The position numbers and the translations under genes were made by a program. A stretch of DNA of 64,000 nt, from contig OW799233.1 in assembly GCA_941918925.1 (NCBI GenBank), forward strand, positions 146,508,223 through 146,572,222. The letters are read 5' to 3'. The notes beneath the pieces are model-generated. The model was given only the letters and a program-made list of their open reading frames with translations. It made no database searches and was not told the DNA's origin. Below are positions 1 through 15,000 of the stretch, piece after piece (the first letter of the stretch is position 1; every line of letters starts with the position of its first letter). Source of the DNA: Phyto melanocephala. Lineage: Eukaryota > Arthropoda > Insecta > Diptera > Rhinophoridae.

Positions 1-2907
1 TCTAGGCCTCCATAGTCGTCAATGGTGGATGTGTAAATTACTTCAATTCTGCCTAGTAACACACATATAACTAGCGAAATAAAAAGAACACAAAACACCA
101 GTGTGGTGGGATAATGGCCTTAGGTACTTTTTCGGAGGTTTGGTAACACACGGCAATACATATATTTTAATTCTGATTTTTTTATATGTATTAAATAATT
201 AATTTTAAAAAAGTATATTTTTGAACACTTTTTAACACCCCTCATGTGAAAGGAGGTGATGCTTTCGAAAATTGTTTAAAATTATTTTTTTCTTAGTAAG
301 GGATCAAACTTTAAAATAAATTCATTATACATGTAATTTATTATAATTATATGTGGTCTATATTTACTGTAAGTTGAAAAATGTTAAACGTGTGTTCCAA
401 CACACGGCGGTAAGAAATGGGTTAAGGTTCTCCTATTGCAAAAGAGATTGGAAAAATAACTAACAAATTCTTTAAATATTTTTAATACCTTAAATGTTTG
501 CTAATATTTTTCTTACCGTTAGTACTTTTTATAAACGAAAATAACAAAAATATGCATTCTATAATGAATCAAAACGTAGGTAGCAAAAAACTGAATTGAA
601 CATTAAAATAACCAGTATTTTGGGTAATGGTACTTATCAATGCGTTTTGTATTTTTGAATAAAAAACCTTAAAGTGAGTGAACTTATCGTTTGGCACTTA
701 CTATAATGATGATATGAGACTATAAGTTTTAGTATTTTTTAAACATTTTGCAAAAAGTGCAAACAACAGAAAATCAGTTAATTGTAGGTATTTTGATATA
801 GTTTAAAAATATGAAAATGTCAATAAAACTAAAAAACATTTACTGAAGCATGCATATTAAAAAACTGTCTGCTAACTAACGAGCTGCTATCTTTTCCTTA
901 AGGCAAGCGGTCTTTTATTATGCATAACACCGCTTATAATTTATTAAGTGTTATTAGTAAGTAGCACTGTAGTTAGGCTTATTTGAAAATATTAAAAAAC
1001 AGTTATTTACTACATATAATTTGGCATGTTAACCCATTATTTAAACACGGCAAGCTCACGCTCACTTACAAATAGGGACTAAAATAAATACTAACCACCC
1101 TCGCTTACAAATATGAATTCGAATAAGTACTTATTACGCTTGCTAATAAATAGGGACTGAAGTAAGTACTTACGTTTGTACCAATAAATAAGTACTATAT
1201 TTTTATAATCTAAATAATCCATTAATATTTTAAACTTACAAAAGTTGTTCGATACTTTTAAGTGTGAAAATTTGGTTTGAATATATTGCAATATGTTTTA
1301 GTTTGAAATGAAAAAAATCAATAAATCATCAGTGTGCTAAGGAACTGCCTTGCCGCTTTTAAAAAAAAACTTTATTACTTTAACTCTTAGTGTGTTGAAT
1401 TAAATGAGAATTTTAAATATATTTTTGAGTAACCCTTAACAAATTTAAGAATATAAATTGTATTGTGTATATATCTAAGCATAGGTTTGAAAAATAAGAA
1501 CTCACATATCACATTATATATCAAGTCATTACAAGACCACTTCTTAGTGAGACAGTCGATATGTCATAGTCATTGAAAAGTATGTTGTTGAGTAAGAGTA
1601 GGTCATCGCCAAGTTTTTGCTGGCAAAATGAAAAATTCTTATTTAACTACCTAGAGGCAAATGCTTCTGTTCAACTTCGCTGTTCATTATTTATTTCTTA
1701 AAGTTTTAAAAACTTTTTATTAATAATTTTTGAATTTTTTTTTAAAGCTTATTAAGAGAAACTTTAAAAAAAAAATTATTTAACAAAAATTGCTTGCTAT
1801 CAAGAAGATCTCATATATAATTCAAGTTCTCTATAAACATGCATCTATGAATAATTTTATATGCTTAATATACATATGCTTGCAGATAAATACTTACATA
1901 AAATAATTTAACTTAGATTAAAGTTATCCTCAAAATAAAGACATTTACTTATAGAGTTTTAATTAAAATTTTCTTTTAAATTCCTACAACATGTGTAATT
2001 GAAGTTTTTAGCGATAAAATATCTTAAATTTTTGTTTGGCCTTCTCCGAGATAGATGCTCTAAGTTTTTTTTTGTGTTTGTTCTTTATACGAACAACAAT
2101 AAAAATGACAGCATTTACATTCATGTTATAAAACAATGAATAGCTTAACAACAATACAGGCAAAAATATACAAAGAAGACCAGCAGAAGAGACAAAAAAA
2201 GCTGGTTGTGTAATTTATTTTTATTACAAACTTGGCCAATTTCAGTTCTAATCACAGTGCTATTTGTATGTAAAACACACACACACACATATGAAAAACT
2301 CTAGTTAAATCAGCACGGAACAGGACAACAAAACCAAAAAATCGCAAACTGCAAAAACAATATCATTAAAGGCATTTACAAAAGCTTTACAATTGAATTA
2401 AATTGAATATGGGCCCAGGCCATTGTCAAGTAAATAACAAATACAAACATTTAACCTCAAATAGCGTGACTGCTTCATATTTTTTTTATTCTTTATTTTC
2501 TTCTATCTACCACATACATACAACAACAGTTCGTTTACTGTTTTATCATCCATTACCACAGTTTTGTGTCTTTTACGTGTTAGTTTAGTTTTCATACTGC
2601 GATGTAAATAGGGCCGTCATCATTAACTGTCTCTCGTAGCCACACTAAAGGCTTTAACAAGAACCAAACAAAAAAAATTGAAAATGCAAAACAATTCGCA
2701 GCGAAGCTCTCTCTCTAAAGTGTAAATTTATTTATGTTAATTTATATTCTTCAACAACGTTTAACCGACTTATGTGGTCTACTCTGCAATATAAATTTAG
2801 TAAAATGTCCTTTTTATATAATATCCTGTTCATTTTGTTTTTCATTTCTTTGTGTTGGTCTGTGTTATTCTGGATAATTTTTTGTTTGTTTTTAATTTTC
2901 TACTTAC
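1..2907. other. Intron of the Sidestep-family gene (left edge)
   Basis: AT-rich intron sequence. The next Ig exon of the minus-strand gene was looked for and not found. A short CA repeat lies at about 2274-2289 and several A/T runs are present. No transposon ends were recognised. Confidence 0.6.
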
Positions 2908-3052
2908 AGTGCACCACCAGACGCCATTTATCCTCGATAGCACTGCCCTCAATAAATTGATTTTCCGCTCGACATGTCATATATTTACCATCATCTTCAC
3001 GAGTAGGCGTGAATGTTAATATACTCAAAGATTGATTGTCGGGTTCATTAAA
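2908..3052 (-). CDS. Sidestep-family exon: second half of Ig3
   Basis: The exon is 145 nt, enters in phase 0 and leaves in phase 1. The peptide is [48 protein letters not shown]. It completes Ig3 with the DxGxYxC motif. The acceptor (acttacag) ends at 3053 and the donor CACT|GTAAGT is at 2907. The next exon (Ig4) should begin in phase 1 and is not seen in bases 1-2900. Confidence 0.9.
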
Positions 3053-6000
3053 CTGTAAGTATATAAAGAAAAACATTTTTTTGAAATTTTCGCTACTGCA
3101 ACATAGTAAAAAATAAAAATAGTAAGTATATTTGGCCGTGTCAAATCAGATAATATATTACACCATCATATACATACATAAAGTGACCACATTATATCAT
3201 TGAATAGATTTCAGATTTAATCTTATACACCATTTCTCTTTGTTACTTCCGATGCCATCATTGATTTTGAATTTTTACATAGCTAGTTGTTTTCTACTGG
3301 TTAAGCCCTTAACCTTGATACCTCTATTGATGGGGTTGCGACAAAAAATTAGCCGTCATTTTGTTTAGGTCACTACGGTGGATTTTTAAATTATATAGTT
3401 TACTAAACTCAAATGTTTAAAGTCTTCTATTTGATATAAATATAATGGATGTTAAAGGAGAAAAAGCCATAAATACTATATTTAACTCATATATTCGCCA
3501 TTTTATTTCTGATAACATCTTGGATATAAACCTTTCATAGCTTACTGTGTTCTATTTTTGTTTAATGTCAATATTGTTATTTGCTACGGTTAAAATTGGT
3601 ACATTTTAAATTACTAGATTGGACAACGTATACATTAAAATTTATTGTATGCCATTTTGTAGTGGCGGCCCCCATGAACTCTTAATTTTGTGTATTTTAT
3701 TTTGCTAGTCAAGACCTTTTTACGTATAGCCCTTGAGACATATCATATCTACAAGAAGCAGCAAACATGTCTATAGACTATTCTAGACCTGCAAAATATT
3801 GATTTTTTTTTTAAAAATTTATGAAAAAGCAAAAGTGTCTCTGCTGTCAGACTGTGCTGGATTTTAATATCAATTTGTTCATGGATATTTCCAAAAGATT
3901 GCCGTCACAAAGAGATTTGTAATACACGGGCTTCTGACACACGCACAGACTGACAGAATGATTTTTCCCAGTCGACTCTCCTTGTCATAACTGATACCAA
4001 ATGAAAATCTCTCGAAATATTCTCGAAACTAAAAGCATACCCACAAAAAATTTTAATCACCAAAAAGCACTTTTTGAATAGTTTCCTTAGTGCTTATCTG
4101 CTTCAGAACAACACAGAAGCTGTTATTTTATCCCCACATGGAACAACTAAATCATACCTTCAACTTACTTACTGCTAAGTATGTAACAGCTCGTAAGAGA
4201 AATGTAAGGCAAAAATTTCTGTTGAAATAAAATTGTTTTTTTAGTGCTGAAACAATAAGTAGTAGAGAAGACATACTTTGTTGTGCTTTCGTTTGCAAGA
4301 AATTTAAGCATTTCCATGGATGCGAAACGATAGGGGAAGTCTGCAGTGCTTTTACAAAATTCAAGAAACTTTTTCAAGACATTATTTTAATTTAACATAA
4401 CTCCTTTTGATATAATTCGTTCAAAATTTTTTCTTTAAATTTTATTAAATGTTGTTTTACTTTTATTTTATAGATGAAAATTTAGTTTAAGAAGAAAAAA
4501 AAAATATTCTATATAAAATCGAAATTTGTACTGTAAATTGGTTTTCAAAAACTAAACTTTATTTTTATATTTTCCATTTATATAATAAAAACTCTGAAGC
4601 AATGATATTCAAATAATATCAAACAACAAGTTAATTTTAAATAAGCATATTACAGTACTAAAGTTTTAAAAAAATTCTTGCTCTTATAAATTTATACTTA
4701 CTTAGTTATTACCCAAGGCACATTTATTCATCAGGTACTCTTGATTCGCCAGCTGATTATCTTTTCAACACTTATTTTAAATTTCAGCTGTCAAAATTCA
4801 TAAATAAAAAACAATTTACTCTCTTTTCTAATTTGTTTCACATGTCAAACTTCATATATAAAAAATATAAAAAAACAAGTAAGAGCACTATATTCGGCTG
4901 TGCCGAATCTTTTATACCCACCACCAAATTTGTGTACATTTAAAGCACAATATTTATTATTTTGTTAATCGCTTGGAATAATCTCTAAAATAAACATCAC
5001 TTTCTTTGTAGAGGGTGGTTAAATTTTAAATTTAAAAATGTTAGAACATCTATGAATGCCTTCTTAATTCGTTAAATGAGAAGCATTCCTGTTTTTCACG
5101 ATAGTGTGGCAAAAAAACAGTCAACTTCGACTCATCATCGTGCCCAATAATTGAGCATCAACAGTGTTATTAAAAATTTGGACTATCGGATCGAGGTGTG
5201 CCGTTGAGGTCGCGGGGGCCATTTGGCCGATATTTTGTTTCATACATAATTGAACCATACAAATATTATCATTACAAAAAGCAATGACAATAATTTCCTA
5301 AACAATTTGTGTTTTATTTAAAATCAACAACGGCCCTTAAAATTTCACCACCCTTTATAACTTCGATATGCTGCTAAAATGTTTTCGTAAATTTAGTGTT
5401 TCAGTGAAAGTGGGCGTTAAAGTAAGCGTGTCAGTAAAATTTCTGCTAATAAATATAACTTAGATATTTAAATATAGTCCTTTATTATTCCAAAATCTTT
5501 ATTCATTGAGAAATTATCTGAATTCAAGATAAAGCATTATATAGGATGTGGGCGTAAGAGTGGGCGTGTCACCTAAGTTTTCTGGCATAGCAATAACATT
5601 GACTAGAAGGATTTCCATAGCAAATTTTATCATCATACCTCTAATTTTGTCGGTTTTATAAATTTAAATTTTATTAACAATAGATAATGTGAAAAGTGTG
5701 CGTTATAGTAGGTGTGTCGAAGTTATTTATGCTAATAAATACAACTAAGATATTTCAATATAGTCCTTTATTATTCAAAAATCTCGATTTATAGAGAAAT
5801 TATAAGAATTTGAGAGAAAACGTTGTATGGGAGGTGGGCGTAAAAGTGGGCGTGTCACATTTATTTTCCGTCAGAACAAAGCCTTTGACCAAAAAGCAAT
5901 TCCTGCAAAATTTCAGAATCGTAGATCAAATTTTGTCACTCTTATTAGATTTAAAATTTTGAACTTACTGAAATATACACTGCGCGGTATAAATTTTCAT

Positions 6001-9000
6001 ACATTTTGATCTCTAACTCCCTTCCTAATGCATGCATTTAAACACTTTTTGGGTGAAAATATTGTTTTGCTCAGGTGGTTTATATCTGTAGTTTCATGTC
6101 TCTACGTTGATGCTGGTGGACACAACTCCATTTTATTCGATGTTGGAAGGACACGGTTCTTTCGACCTAATCTTGCATTACGAGCTATAACTTTCTTTCT
6201 TATATTCCGATTTAGCCAATTTTTTATTCCAAACAAACCTTGTGTATAAGACATATTTGCTAGTTCAGTGCTTTTACCATAAATACTATTTCCAGTCATC
6301 TTGAACTTCCTAGTTACTGTCTTTACAGTCGTTGAGGTTATATTAATATTAAAAACATATTTTTTAAATAATACTTTAACTAAGGCCGGTAATTATCATT
6401 TATTTTTAAAATATTGTTCAATAACGAAAACGTATTGTTCTTTCATTAAAAAGTTTAAAACGCAAATTTTATTAAAATCTGTTTCATTTAGTGAAAAATT
6501 AGTTTTCTAACTTTAAAACAGTTTTCGTTTTAACTTTTACGTTAATTTATTAAATTCATTTAATAATCTGGTTTTATGGAATTCACACACACACCCACAT
6601 ACACACAGACGGAAATGTTACAAATTTTTCATTTAAAGTATGTCATACATGGCATAGTTAGATGTGTGATGGTATAGGTAGTAGTAGTATTTATATACTA
6701 ACATCTGTGTATATGTGAATTTATGTCTGTTATTTTCAAGAGTCACTTGTATTTAGCATTTTGTTCATGTGTTAATATGGGTCATATCGATTTTAAAGAA
6801 TTTTTTTTTTGTTGTGAAAATTTTTTTTCTGTTTTTTTTATATTTATTCATATGGCCTTTTAAATGTCATGTTTATAAAGTGTGACGTTGACTTACATTT
6901 TTTGTTAGTTTTTTTAGTTGTTTATTACCCTTCCACCAGGATATAACGGCTTGTGGTTTTGAACCAGATGATTTACATTCAATATCATAAGTACGATCGG
7001 CTGATACAAATCGATCCTTGGTCATTATGTGAACGGCTATAGGTTTTACTGGAATTAAAAATAAATAAAATAAAAATAAGTTACTTGGTGTAAATTGTAT
7101 TAACTTAAGGGTTAATTAATAAGAAGTAATTTGCAAAGAGGTATTTAATACAGTAAATAAGGCCATTAATGTTAGAAGACATTAACCTTAATTGTGAGTG
7201 TATTTTCTGTATTAAAAGGAAATGATTTTTAATTTATTTAATTAGGAAAACTGCATACTTATTTATGTTAAATGAAAATCTTTGATTGCTGAAAATATTT
7301 AAAGAAATAAATTAACAGCCAAATTTTAAATAATTTGTCTACGTATTTTTGTCTAGGTCACTGAACAGAAATTGAATTTTCTACTAAACATGTACTCTGT
7401 TCATTTACACCGAATATAGTCAAATGATTGAATTTCGAAAAAAATATAACGTATTTATGTATTCTCAGTTTCTGTAAAAAACCTTGCAATTGCATATTTC
7501 TTCCCTTATTCTTCCGATCTTAATCTCTTTCTAACTCTCTCTCGTTCTCTTTTTGAGTACTTGCTTTATAATTCAGTTTAACTTTAAACTTTAAGCTTAA
7601 AATAGCTACTGGGTTGAATAGAGTAAAAAAAATCACTAAATATTTTATTGTATTTAATAAAAAACAATATAGTAATAGAATATATTCATTTTGTCAGTGT
7701 ATTTTATTGTTTAGATGTCAATAATAGTTGACTACATCATGAAAAAATTGTTTATGGGTATTTTGTATCAGATATAAAATTTTTTATGAAACTGGCTTAA
7801 AGTAAGCTAAAAATTAATTTGGTGATCGATATGAATGCGATGAACGCTAGGATAAGTCTTCTTATTCAACATGATCGTGACACGTGACATGATCACGATG
7901 GTCATATTATATTCTCTATACCAATTTGGCGTTCCAAGGTGATATAATGGGAAAAAAAATAATTTTGCTACTTTTTCCAATTAACTGATCTGTAAAACGG
8001 ATAAGCGGAACAAAAACATTTAAACAAACAGAGAATATTTTTTAGATTAAGTTTGAAAATAGCTAGCAATTAATTAAATATTGTTTTTATGTTTTTTTTT
8101 TTTTTTTTTTTTTTTTTTTTGAATAAATGAATTTGATATTCCAATGAAATTTTTTTATTATTTCTCTTAGTACGTAGCGAAGCACGTACTGGGCGCATAG
8201 CTGCCAGATTTGACGATTTATCGTCATTTTGACGATTTTACGTGCTAAAATTAAGTGTTGATGATTTGACGATTTATGCTATCTTTTTGACGATTTTCAA
8301 GAATTAAAGTTTGCAACATTTTTCATTACTAATTATTGGTTTCTTTGACCTTTTATAATAATATATGTTTAATCAAATATAATATATGTTTGATCAAATA
8401 ATATAAAACGAAACAAAAAGATTTTTTATTATTAAAAGGACCTTAAGCTTAAAAAACTATTAAACATACATTTTTCATTACTTTTATACCAACCTTAAAC
8501 TAGATAAAAATAGTTTGTAACGGTTTTTTATGTTATTAATAAAAGAACAGATGAAAGAGATACATCGATCATTATTTAATGTGTTTGTGTGGGTAATTTT
8601 TCCACTTTGTACATTTTTAACATAGTATATGCCACATAATATCAACTGATACCTACAACACGAACAAATATAAATTTGGAAATGCGTTTAAAACAATTTT
8701 AGTTTTTTAAGTAAATTTATTTAAATTATTTAAGTGACAAATTAATATGCTTAAATACTTAAAAAAAATGGTAAGTTCTTTTTAATTATACATTAAAACC
8801 TTAAAAATTAAACATTATATTTTCAACAGAAAACCAAGATGATGAAAATTCTAGCAGCTCTTCCTCTCCATTCATTCTTCCATCCATTTTTTATACAAAA
8901 TTTTGTAGTAGCTAAAATAAAATTTTAATGGTGTTTTTCACAGGTAACGAACAAGAACAGGAAAATTAAGGAAGACTGGTTTGCAGATTCAGAAATAAGT

Positions 9001-12000
9001 TTATGGGCTAAAAAGCGAAACGATGTAGTTTATTTTGGCGTTGTGCTAGTCTTACGCTTGCCTAAAGCTACCTTAATCGGTAGAAACTTTAGAAAGAAAT
9101 GATTATAATTATTTGTCCATTAGTCTGAATTAGATGCAGCCAATTCATTATTTATTATTTTTTGTATTTATATACTTATTAATATTTATTTTCCGAAATT
9201 AATTCTAAATTCTATTATATTTATTGTCATGTTCTTAACTTAAAAGGGTCTAATAAAACCATTAATGTTATGTTATGCATTAAATAAAAAATGTTTTGTT
9301 TTGAAAAATTCGTTTTTTTATTTTGACGTTTTTATGACGATTTCAGTTAACTATTTGACGATTTTGACGATTTTTTTCCCCAAATTAGACGATTTTGCCC
9401 CTATTTTATCTGGCAGCTATGACTGGGCGGCTAGTTCTGTATTTAAGAGAAAAACCTCTTTTTCAAATATCATGATTTGTATTGTAAGAGTTTGCCTACA
9501 CAAAGTCAGTCGCTAGTACACATTAAAATAAACACAGACAACCTCTTCCATAGATATTTAATTTAGCAAGACACGAAACGTATTTACATTGTTGACACTT
9601 AAACTTTAACATCAGCACGCAGCGCAATATTTACTATCTAGTAATAGTATTTAATAATAAATCTATTTTATACATTTACCTTATGCTTCAGTTATTGCAT
9701 GACCTCTTCAAAAGAAGCTTAAATATCACGCTATTTAAAGCGAAACGAATGATGTACTGATGAGATTAAAACCTAAAGGTCAATGAACACTTAAGGCGCA
9801 TTACAAAAATGTCATTTTAAAATAAAATAAACTATAAAAACAATACGTACTAAGAAGCCTCAACTTAAAGTGGGAATTTTCTTTCTCGGAATTCAATAAA
9901 ATATTGATGCTCTCTGAAGTAAATTAAATTCGCAGAATAATAAAAGAGAATTTCTATTATTGTTGTGAGAGTAGAGAAAAAAATTTTGCTTAAAGCTAAT
10001 TCAAGCGAAGGACTTGTTTCCAGTTTTGTGTTTAAGAAACAAGAAATTAAATACAATTTTATTTGGGTCAAATAAGCCTTATTAAAAAAGAAAGAAAAGT
10101 TGCTTTATATAATCTTGTAATAAGTAAAGAAAAATGTTTAAAAGAATAAAATCTTTCAAATCATATCTAATAGATTATAAAATTATTACAGTTATGTCGT
10201 TTGTAATTTCTACAATATTAATTTCCATCCTTGTAGGGTATATATTTCCTTAAAGAAGTTTATTAAGCAATCTCCAAATGTCCGTGTCTTAATTAAAATC
10301 AACTCTAAGAAACTCCTACGTGTTAAATAAATAAGACCACTTCCTTTTGTATCCATACTTTTTCCCATAAAAATTAGCAACTTAATCCTTAAGATAATTC
10401 ATAAACATGTTTGTTACTATTTATAGCTGTAGTATGCTTTTAGAGCTATTTGAAAAAAAATTAGGAAATATATGTCAAGTTGATAAAGCTATCCTAGTTA
10501 ACTTTAAGATACGTTACAGTCATCAAATTGCATGCCATAGTCTCGAAAGCACTACAAAATAACATACAACATACTCATATATGGTCAATTCTTGTATTTA
10601 AAAAGACATAAAATGAAATGAAATAGTGAATAAATGGGTAATAAATAAATAAAATGAAAAAGCTTAACTATAAAAAAGTTAAAAATCGAAGATGGCGTCC
10701 TAATGAAAAGATAGAATAATGGTTTTCTTAACCTCAACAAAACTGATATAAAAATAAAGGGATTGTCTAGTAGAATGCAGTTAGCTATAAAAAAAAAAAT
10801 CAATGATGGCGTCTGTAATATTAAAGCGAAAGAGCGCATAACGTTAAATCTAGTTGAGGGTTCCATCAATGTAGGCACGTCCGAATATACCACCCTTTCT
10901 AGTTTTAAATCTCTTAATTTATTTTCAATATAATTGGGAAAAAGTTTTTTTACTGAAAGAAAATTACAATTTCTGTTCTTAGAAAGATTGTTTTTCTTAA
11001 AAATTTGTTTGTTTATTTTTATGCGAATGGGGTAGTGAAATACTGAAAGAGATTATCTGCCACTTTCATACAAATTATTAAAGGTTTGTAAATGGTTTAT
11101 ATTGCTGATTTTCTATGGACATTTGAGTGAAAAACCTTTTAAGAAAGATTAGGTAAAAAAAGAGGGGATAATAAGAGATCTAAACTTTTAACAGGTATGC
11201 ACGTATGCATACGTGGTATGTTGTGCGCTATATAGGAATCAACTTTCCCTAATAAAGCCATAACTATAATTCCGTTAATATATCGACTAGGTCGAGAATC
11301 TAGTCCCCTCAATATAATTTCTAAGGTATTTCCAAATGGAATTCCAAGTATTTTCAGGTATATCAAGTTTGGCATGGTATCCCCATAAAGCGTCTTATAT
11401 GCTTAAACCCAGGATATTAGTAAAAGTAATGTTCAAAAGTCTTATGATCTTCCTCGTATCCTCGTTTCATTCAACTGTCCAATGAAATAATTAGATAAAA
11501 TGTCCGCCATCTAACGTTTTTTTTTCAACTAGTGCTTATTTCGTGAATGGTAACACTTAGCTTATGTCTGATTTGACAGATAATTGGTTTTATCCTTCCG
11601 CTGAGCGAGTATGGTTGTGTATACGCTTGAACAACGCTGGTAAATATTGCGACATTACTTTGGCCGATTTTGCCAAAAAAAATCACCTTTTCAGATGAAG
11701 CTCATTTTGATCTTGTCGGGTATGTAAACAAGCAAAAATGTCGCATTTAGGGCACAAAAAAACTTGCACGCATACGTTGAAAATCCGGTACGCCCAAAAC
11801 GAGTCACTGTATGGTGCGGATTTTGGTCCAGAGGCATAATTGGGCCATTTTTCTTCGCAAATTAGCAAGGAGTGGCCGTAGTCAATGGCGATCATTATCG
11901 GGCCATGTTGAACGAATTTTTGTTCACAAAAATTGAAGAGGAGGATATTGGCAACATTTGGTTTCAACGTACCACACAGCCGAGGCTACAATTGTTTTTT

Positions 12001-15000
12001 TTTTATAGCATTTAAAAAAAAAGAAATTTATTTGGCGGACCCTATAATTAGATAAGTTCTTATTTCTATCTGACCTGTTATATATTATTTAATCTCCTAA
12101 GTGTTGGTCTACTCAGTTTCAAAATTCTTTTTAGATTTCTAATGACTTTTTTTTTGACTTCATTTGTCACTTTAACGAAATCTGTATTTTGCAATTACTG
12201 ACGTGTTTCTCTATCGCCGAACCTTAAGTTAATTGCTGAAATAATAATAATAGGTTATAGTATTCTAAAGCGATCCTATTTTGAGTAATTTGCCAGCTTC
12301 TCCGTTTCGAATTATGCCATGATGGCTTGGTATCCCTATTATCTCTGGACATTTGCAATTTACATAAGAGTTTATCTCGCTCTTGCATTGTAGGACATTC
12401 CGAGATTCAACCTTATCGCTCTTTATTGTTCTTATAATCGGCTGGCTATTCTTAAAGAAAGAAATCGGAGCCTCGTTACAAATCTGCTTTACCCATTTTA
12501 TGTCTTTCGTAATTATCACAGGCTTGAAATCAATACTGTGGTATGGTAGACAAAAGTATTAATCTCTGTTTTGGCTTATGTTATATAAACTCCTTCCAGT
12601 TTGTTCACTAATCTTCGATTCGTCTGTATAAGAGTCGATGCCTCGGGCATTTCTTAAGCTTATTATTTTACCCCATTCTTCAATTTAAATTTTTCCAATA
12701 TCATGGTGATACAGTTAATGCTCTTGTATCTTATTGGGATTTTATCACATGTTACACCGGTGATATTTCTCATCTGTTAGATATAGTTTATTCTATGGTA
12801 TCTGGTTTTATAGTCTCTTACCAGCATTCACCCATTGCCATTTATCTAGTAGCGGACAAAGCTGCTATTTTGCCTGTATCTCAAGCGGCCTATTTGATAT
12901 TGTAGTTTATTCTCAATAGCCATTTTTGATGTGGTTATCATGGCACAGCAGATACTCACACAGCGCAGTCTTTGAATCTTTTGAAGAGGTTTTACATTAT
13001 AATTATTCACTAAGGATGTCTACCACACTTTAGAGTTATATGTTAGAATTTGTAGTAAAACGTTCGTGTGTAGCCAGTTTTATAAAATTGTTTTAATTTT
13101 TAGGAATAATTACGTAAATCAGTTGCACTGCTTTTAAGTGGTATAAGTTTTTGTAAAAATTGTTAGGCAATAGAACGGAACACTGTTTTAAATTATTTTG
13201 ACTTTGCCTGTATACAAAATAATTTTAGTTTTATATAACTGCACTCTATTTTAATTCTGCTTTCTTGAAAATTCGTAAAAAAGAATTAAAAAATCTTTTT
13301 CCTAAATTATTATCAACGCTTATACTAATCCTTGTCTAATAACGAGAAATCACAAAAACAATCTCTAAAATATATAAAAATTCGATACAAGTCAACAGAT
13401 CTTAGCTACTGGAAAACCTACGAGGTTACCAGAAAAACTTGTTTTTAAATATTATTGTAAATATTATACAGTATAGTAAATTATTGTACGTAGTAAATTT
13501 TCACACATTCAAAGATATTCATTTGAATAATTTTTCTTGTCTCTCGGCATAGAGCAATATGTTATGACATGGTCAATTATTTTCCAAATTCACAGCCTAT
13601 TGTAGAAGTTGTACGTTGTAAGAAATTTACTTAAATATAAAATTTACTCATCTCTGATGTATTTATTGTTATAAGCATAGATGAAATTGTTATATATGTT
13701 ATATATTTTAGTATAAAAAAAATTAAACATCTAGTAGCTGTTCCTAAATTCGATGGCGTACAACTACAACGAGAGTTTCTAAATTTGGCCAATTGTCCCT
13801 TTTATTTGTATATTTTTTAAATGATTTTTTAAAACTATCATGAAAATATTTTTACTATTTTTGTGATCTTCTGCATATTTTTTACTATTATTTTTATTCC
13901 TTATTAATATCATCGATTGCTTTTTTGTATTTTAACACAAAATGCACGAGCACTTGTTAACAATAAATAAAACGATCAAATAAAATAATATTCTATAGAA
14001 TAAAGTAAATAAAACATTGATTACACAAAGCGTCTCTAAAAAAAGAAATCACTTTTTTAAATGACTGTCGCATTCACCTGATTTAACTAACCATTACAGC
14101 AACAAAATATCTGTCAATTCCAATTTTCACTAACGTTCCTTACTACAGCAATACATTTTGCTTATAGCACACAAAAAAATAAATTAATAATTTATGTATT
14201 TGAGTTAAACTAATAGAGGCATTTTTGGCCAACAGATTATATATGCACATACATATAAGTATATGCTTGGCTGACTTGACAGTCATATATATAGAGACAT
14301 AATATAGAGAAATATTGTTGTTATATGTACATACATATGCATGGGTGTACATCTTTATATAGATAACGAGGATTGCTTGTTACATCATAAATTATAAAAT
14401 ACACAAATATACCACAAATCGATACTTACAGTTGACATCTAGTACGAGGACTTTGTTGTTTGGTGGAGTTAAATTCGTATTGCTTGCCACACAAACTAAT
14501 CTTGCATTCAAATGTTGTCGTCCAATGTTTGGATATGACAAGTGGTTAACCGTCTTACCGTCCGGCCGATGTTCAAATGATTCATCAATCACCGTATTAT
14601 CCAAATACCATGTAACATTTGGACGTGGACGTCCTGCAAAGAAACAAGAAAAAAAAGTATGTAGATGGAAATTTCTTTTGACTTGCAAGAGTCTGATGTA
14701 TTTTGACACATTCTAACAAATGTTAAAGTAACAAAAACGAAATGGAAAGGATAAAAAGAAGATGAAACACAATTTGTTTATGTATACACTAAATTAAGAT
14801 AACAAGAGCAAAGACAACAAACTAAAACTTCTATAAAAAATGACTTGATGCAATAAGCAAAAGATATCCTTCGGAAATATAAACAACAAAAACCGTAGAA
14901 AAAAATAAAAAAACAGCACCCAAAAAAGATTGTTCATTTCTCAAGCATTGAAATAAACATTATTTACTATTTTCGGCTAAAGAAAAAATAAAAAGATTTG

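Larger units (their letters stand above)
3053..6896. other. Intron between the two Ig3 exons
   Basis: A 3.8-kb phase-0 intron. It carries repeat pieces at 3290-4030 and 4873-6300 (listed separately). The remaining 4030-4870 and 6300-6896 are AT-rich without recognisable genes. Confidence 0.75.
7049..14429. other. Intron between Ig2 and Ig3 exons
   Basis: A 7.4-kb phase-1 intron with a 29-base T run (8092-8120), a hAT-like element (8196-9421), a mariner-type transposase relic (about 11590-11990) and a LINE relic (about 12260-13090). The fragment 10660-10900 resembles internal sequence of the dispersed family described elsewhere ('gatggcgtc' segments). Nothing else was recognised. Confidence 0.75.

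Noticed and set aside
10585..10893. 102-codon minus-strand open frame, hydrophobic
   Set aside because: It is Phe/Leu/Ile-rich as expected from random AT-rich DNA, and overlaps internal sequence of the dispersed repeat.
14432..14716. 94-codon plus-strand open frame
   Set aside because: It is the antisense shadow of the Ig2 exon of the minus-strand gene.
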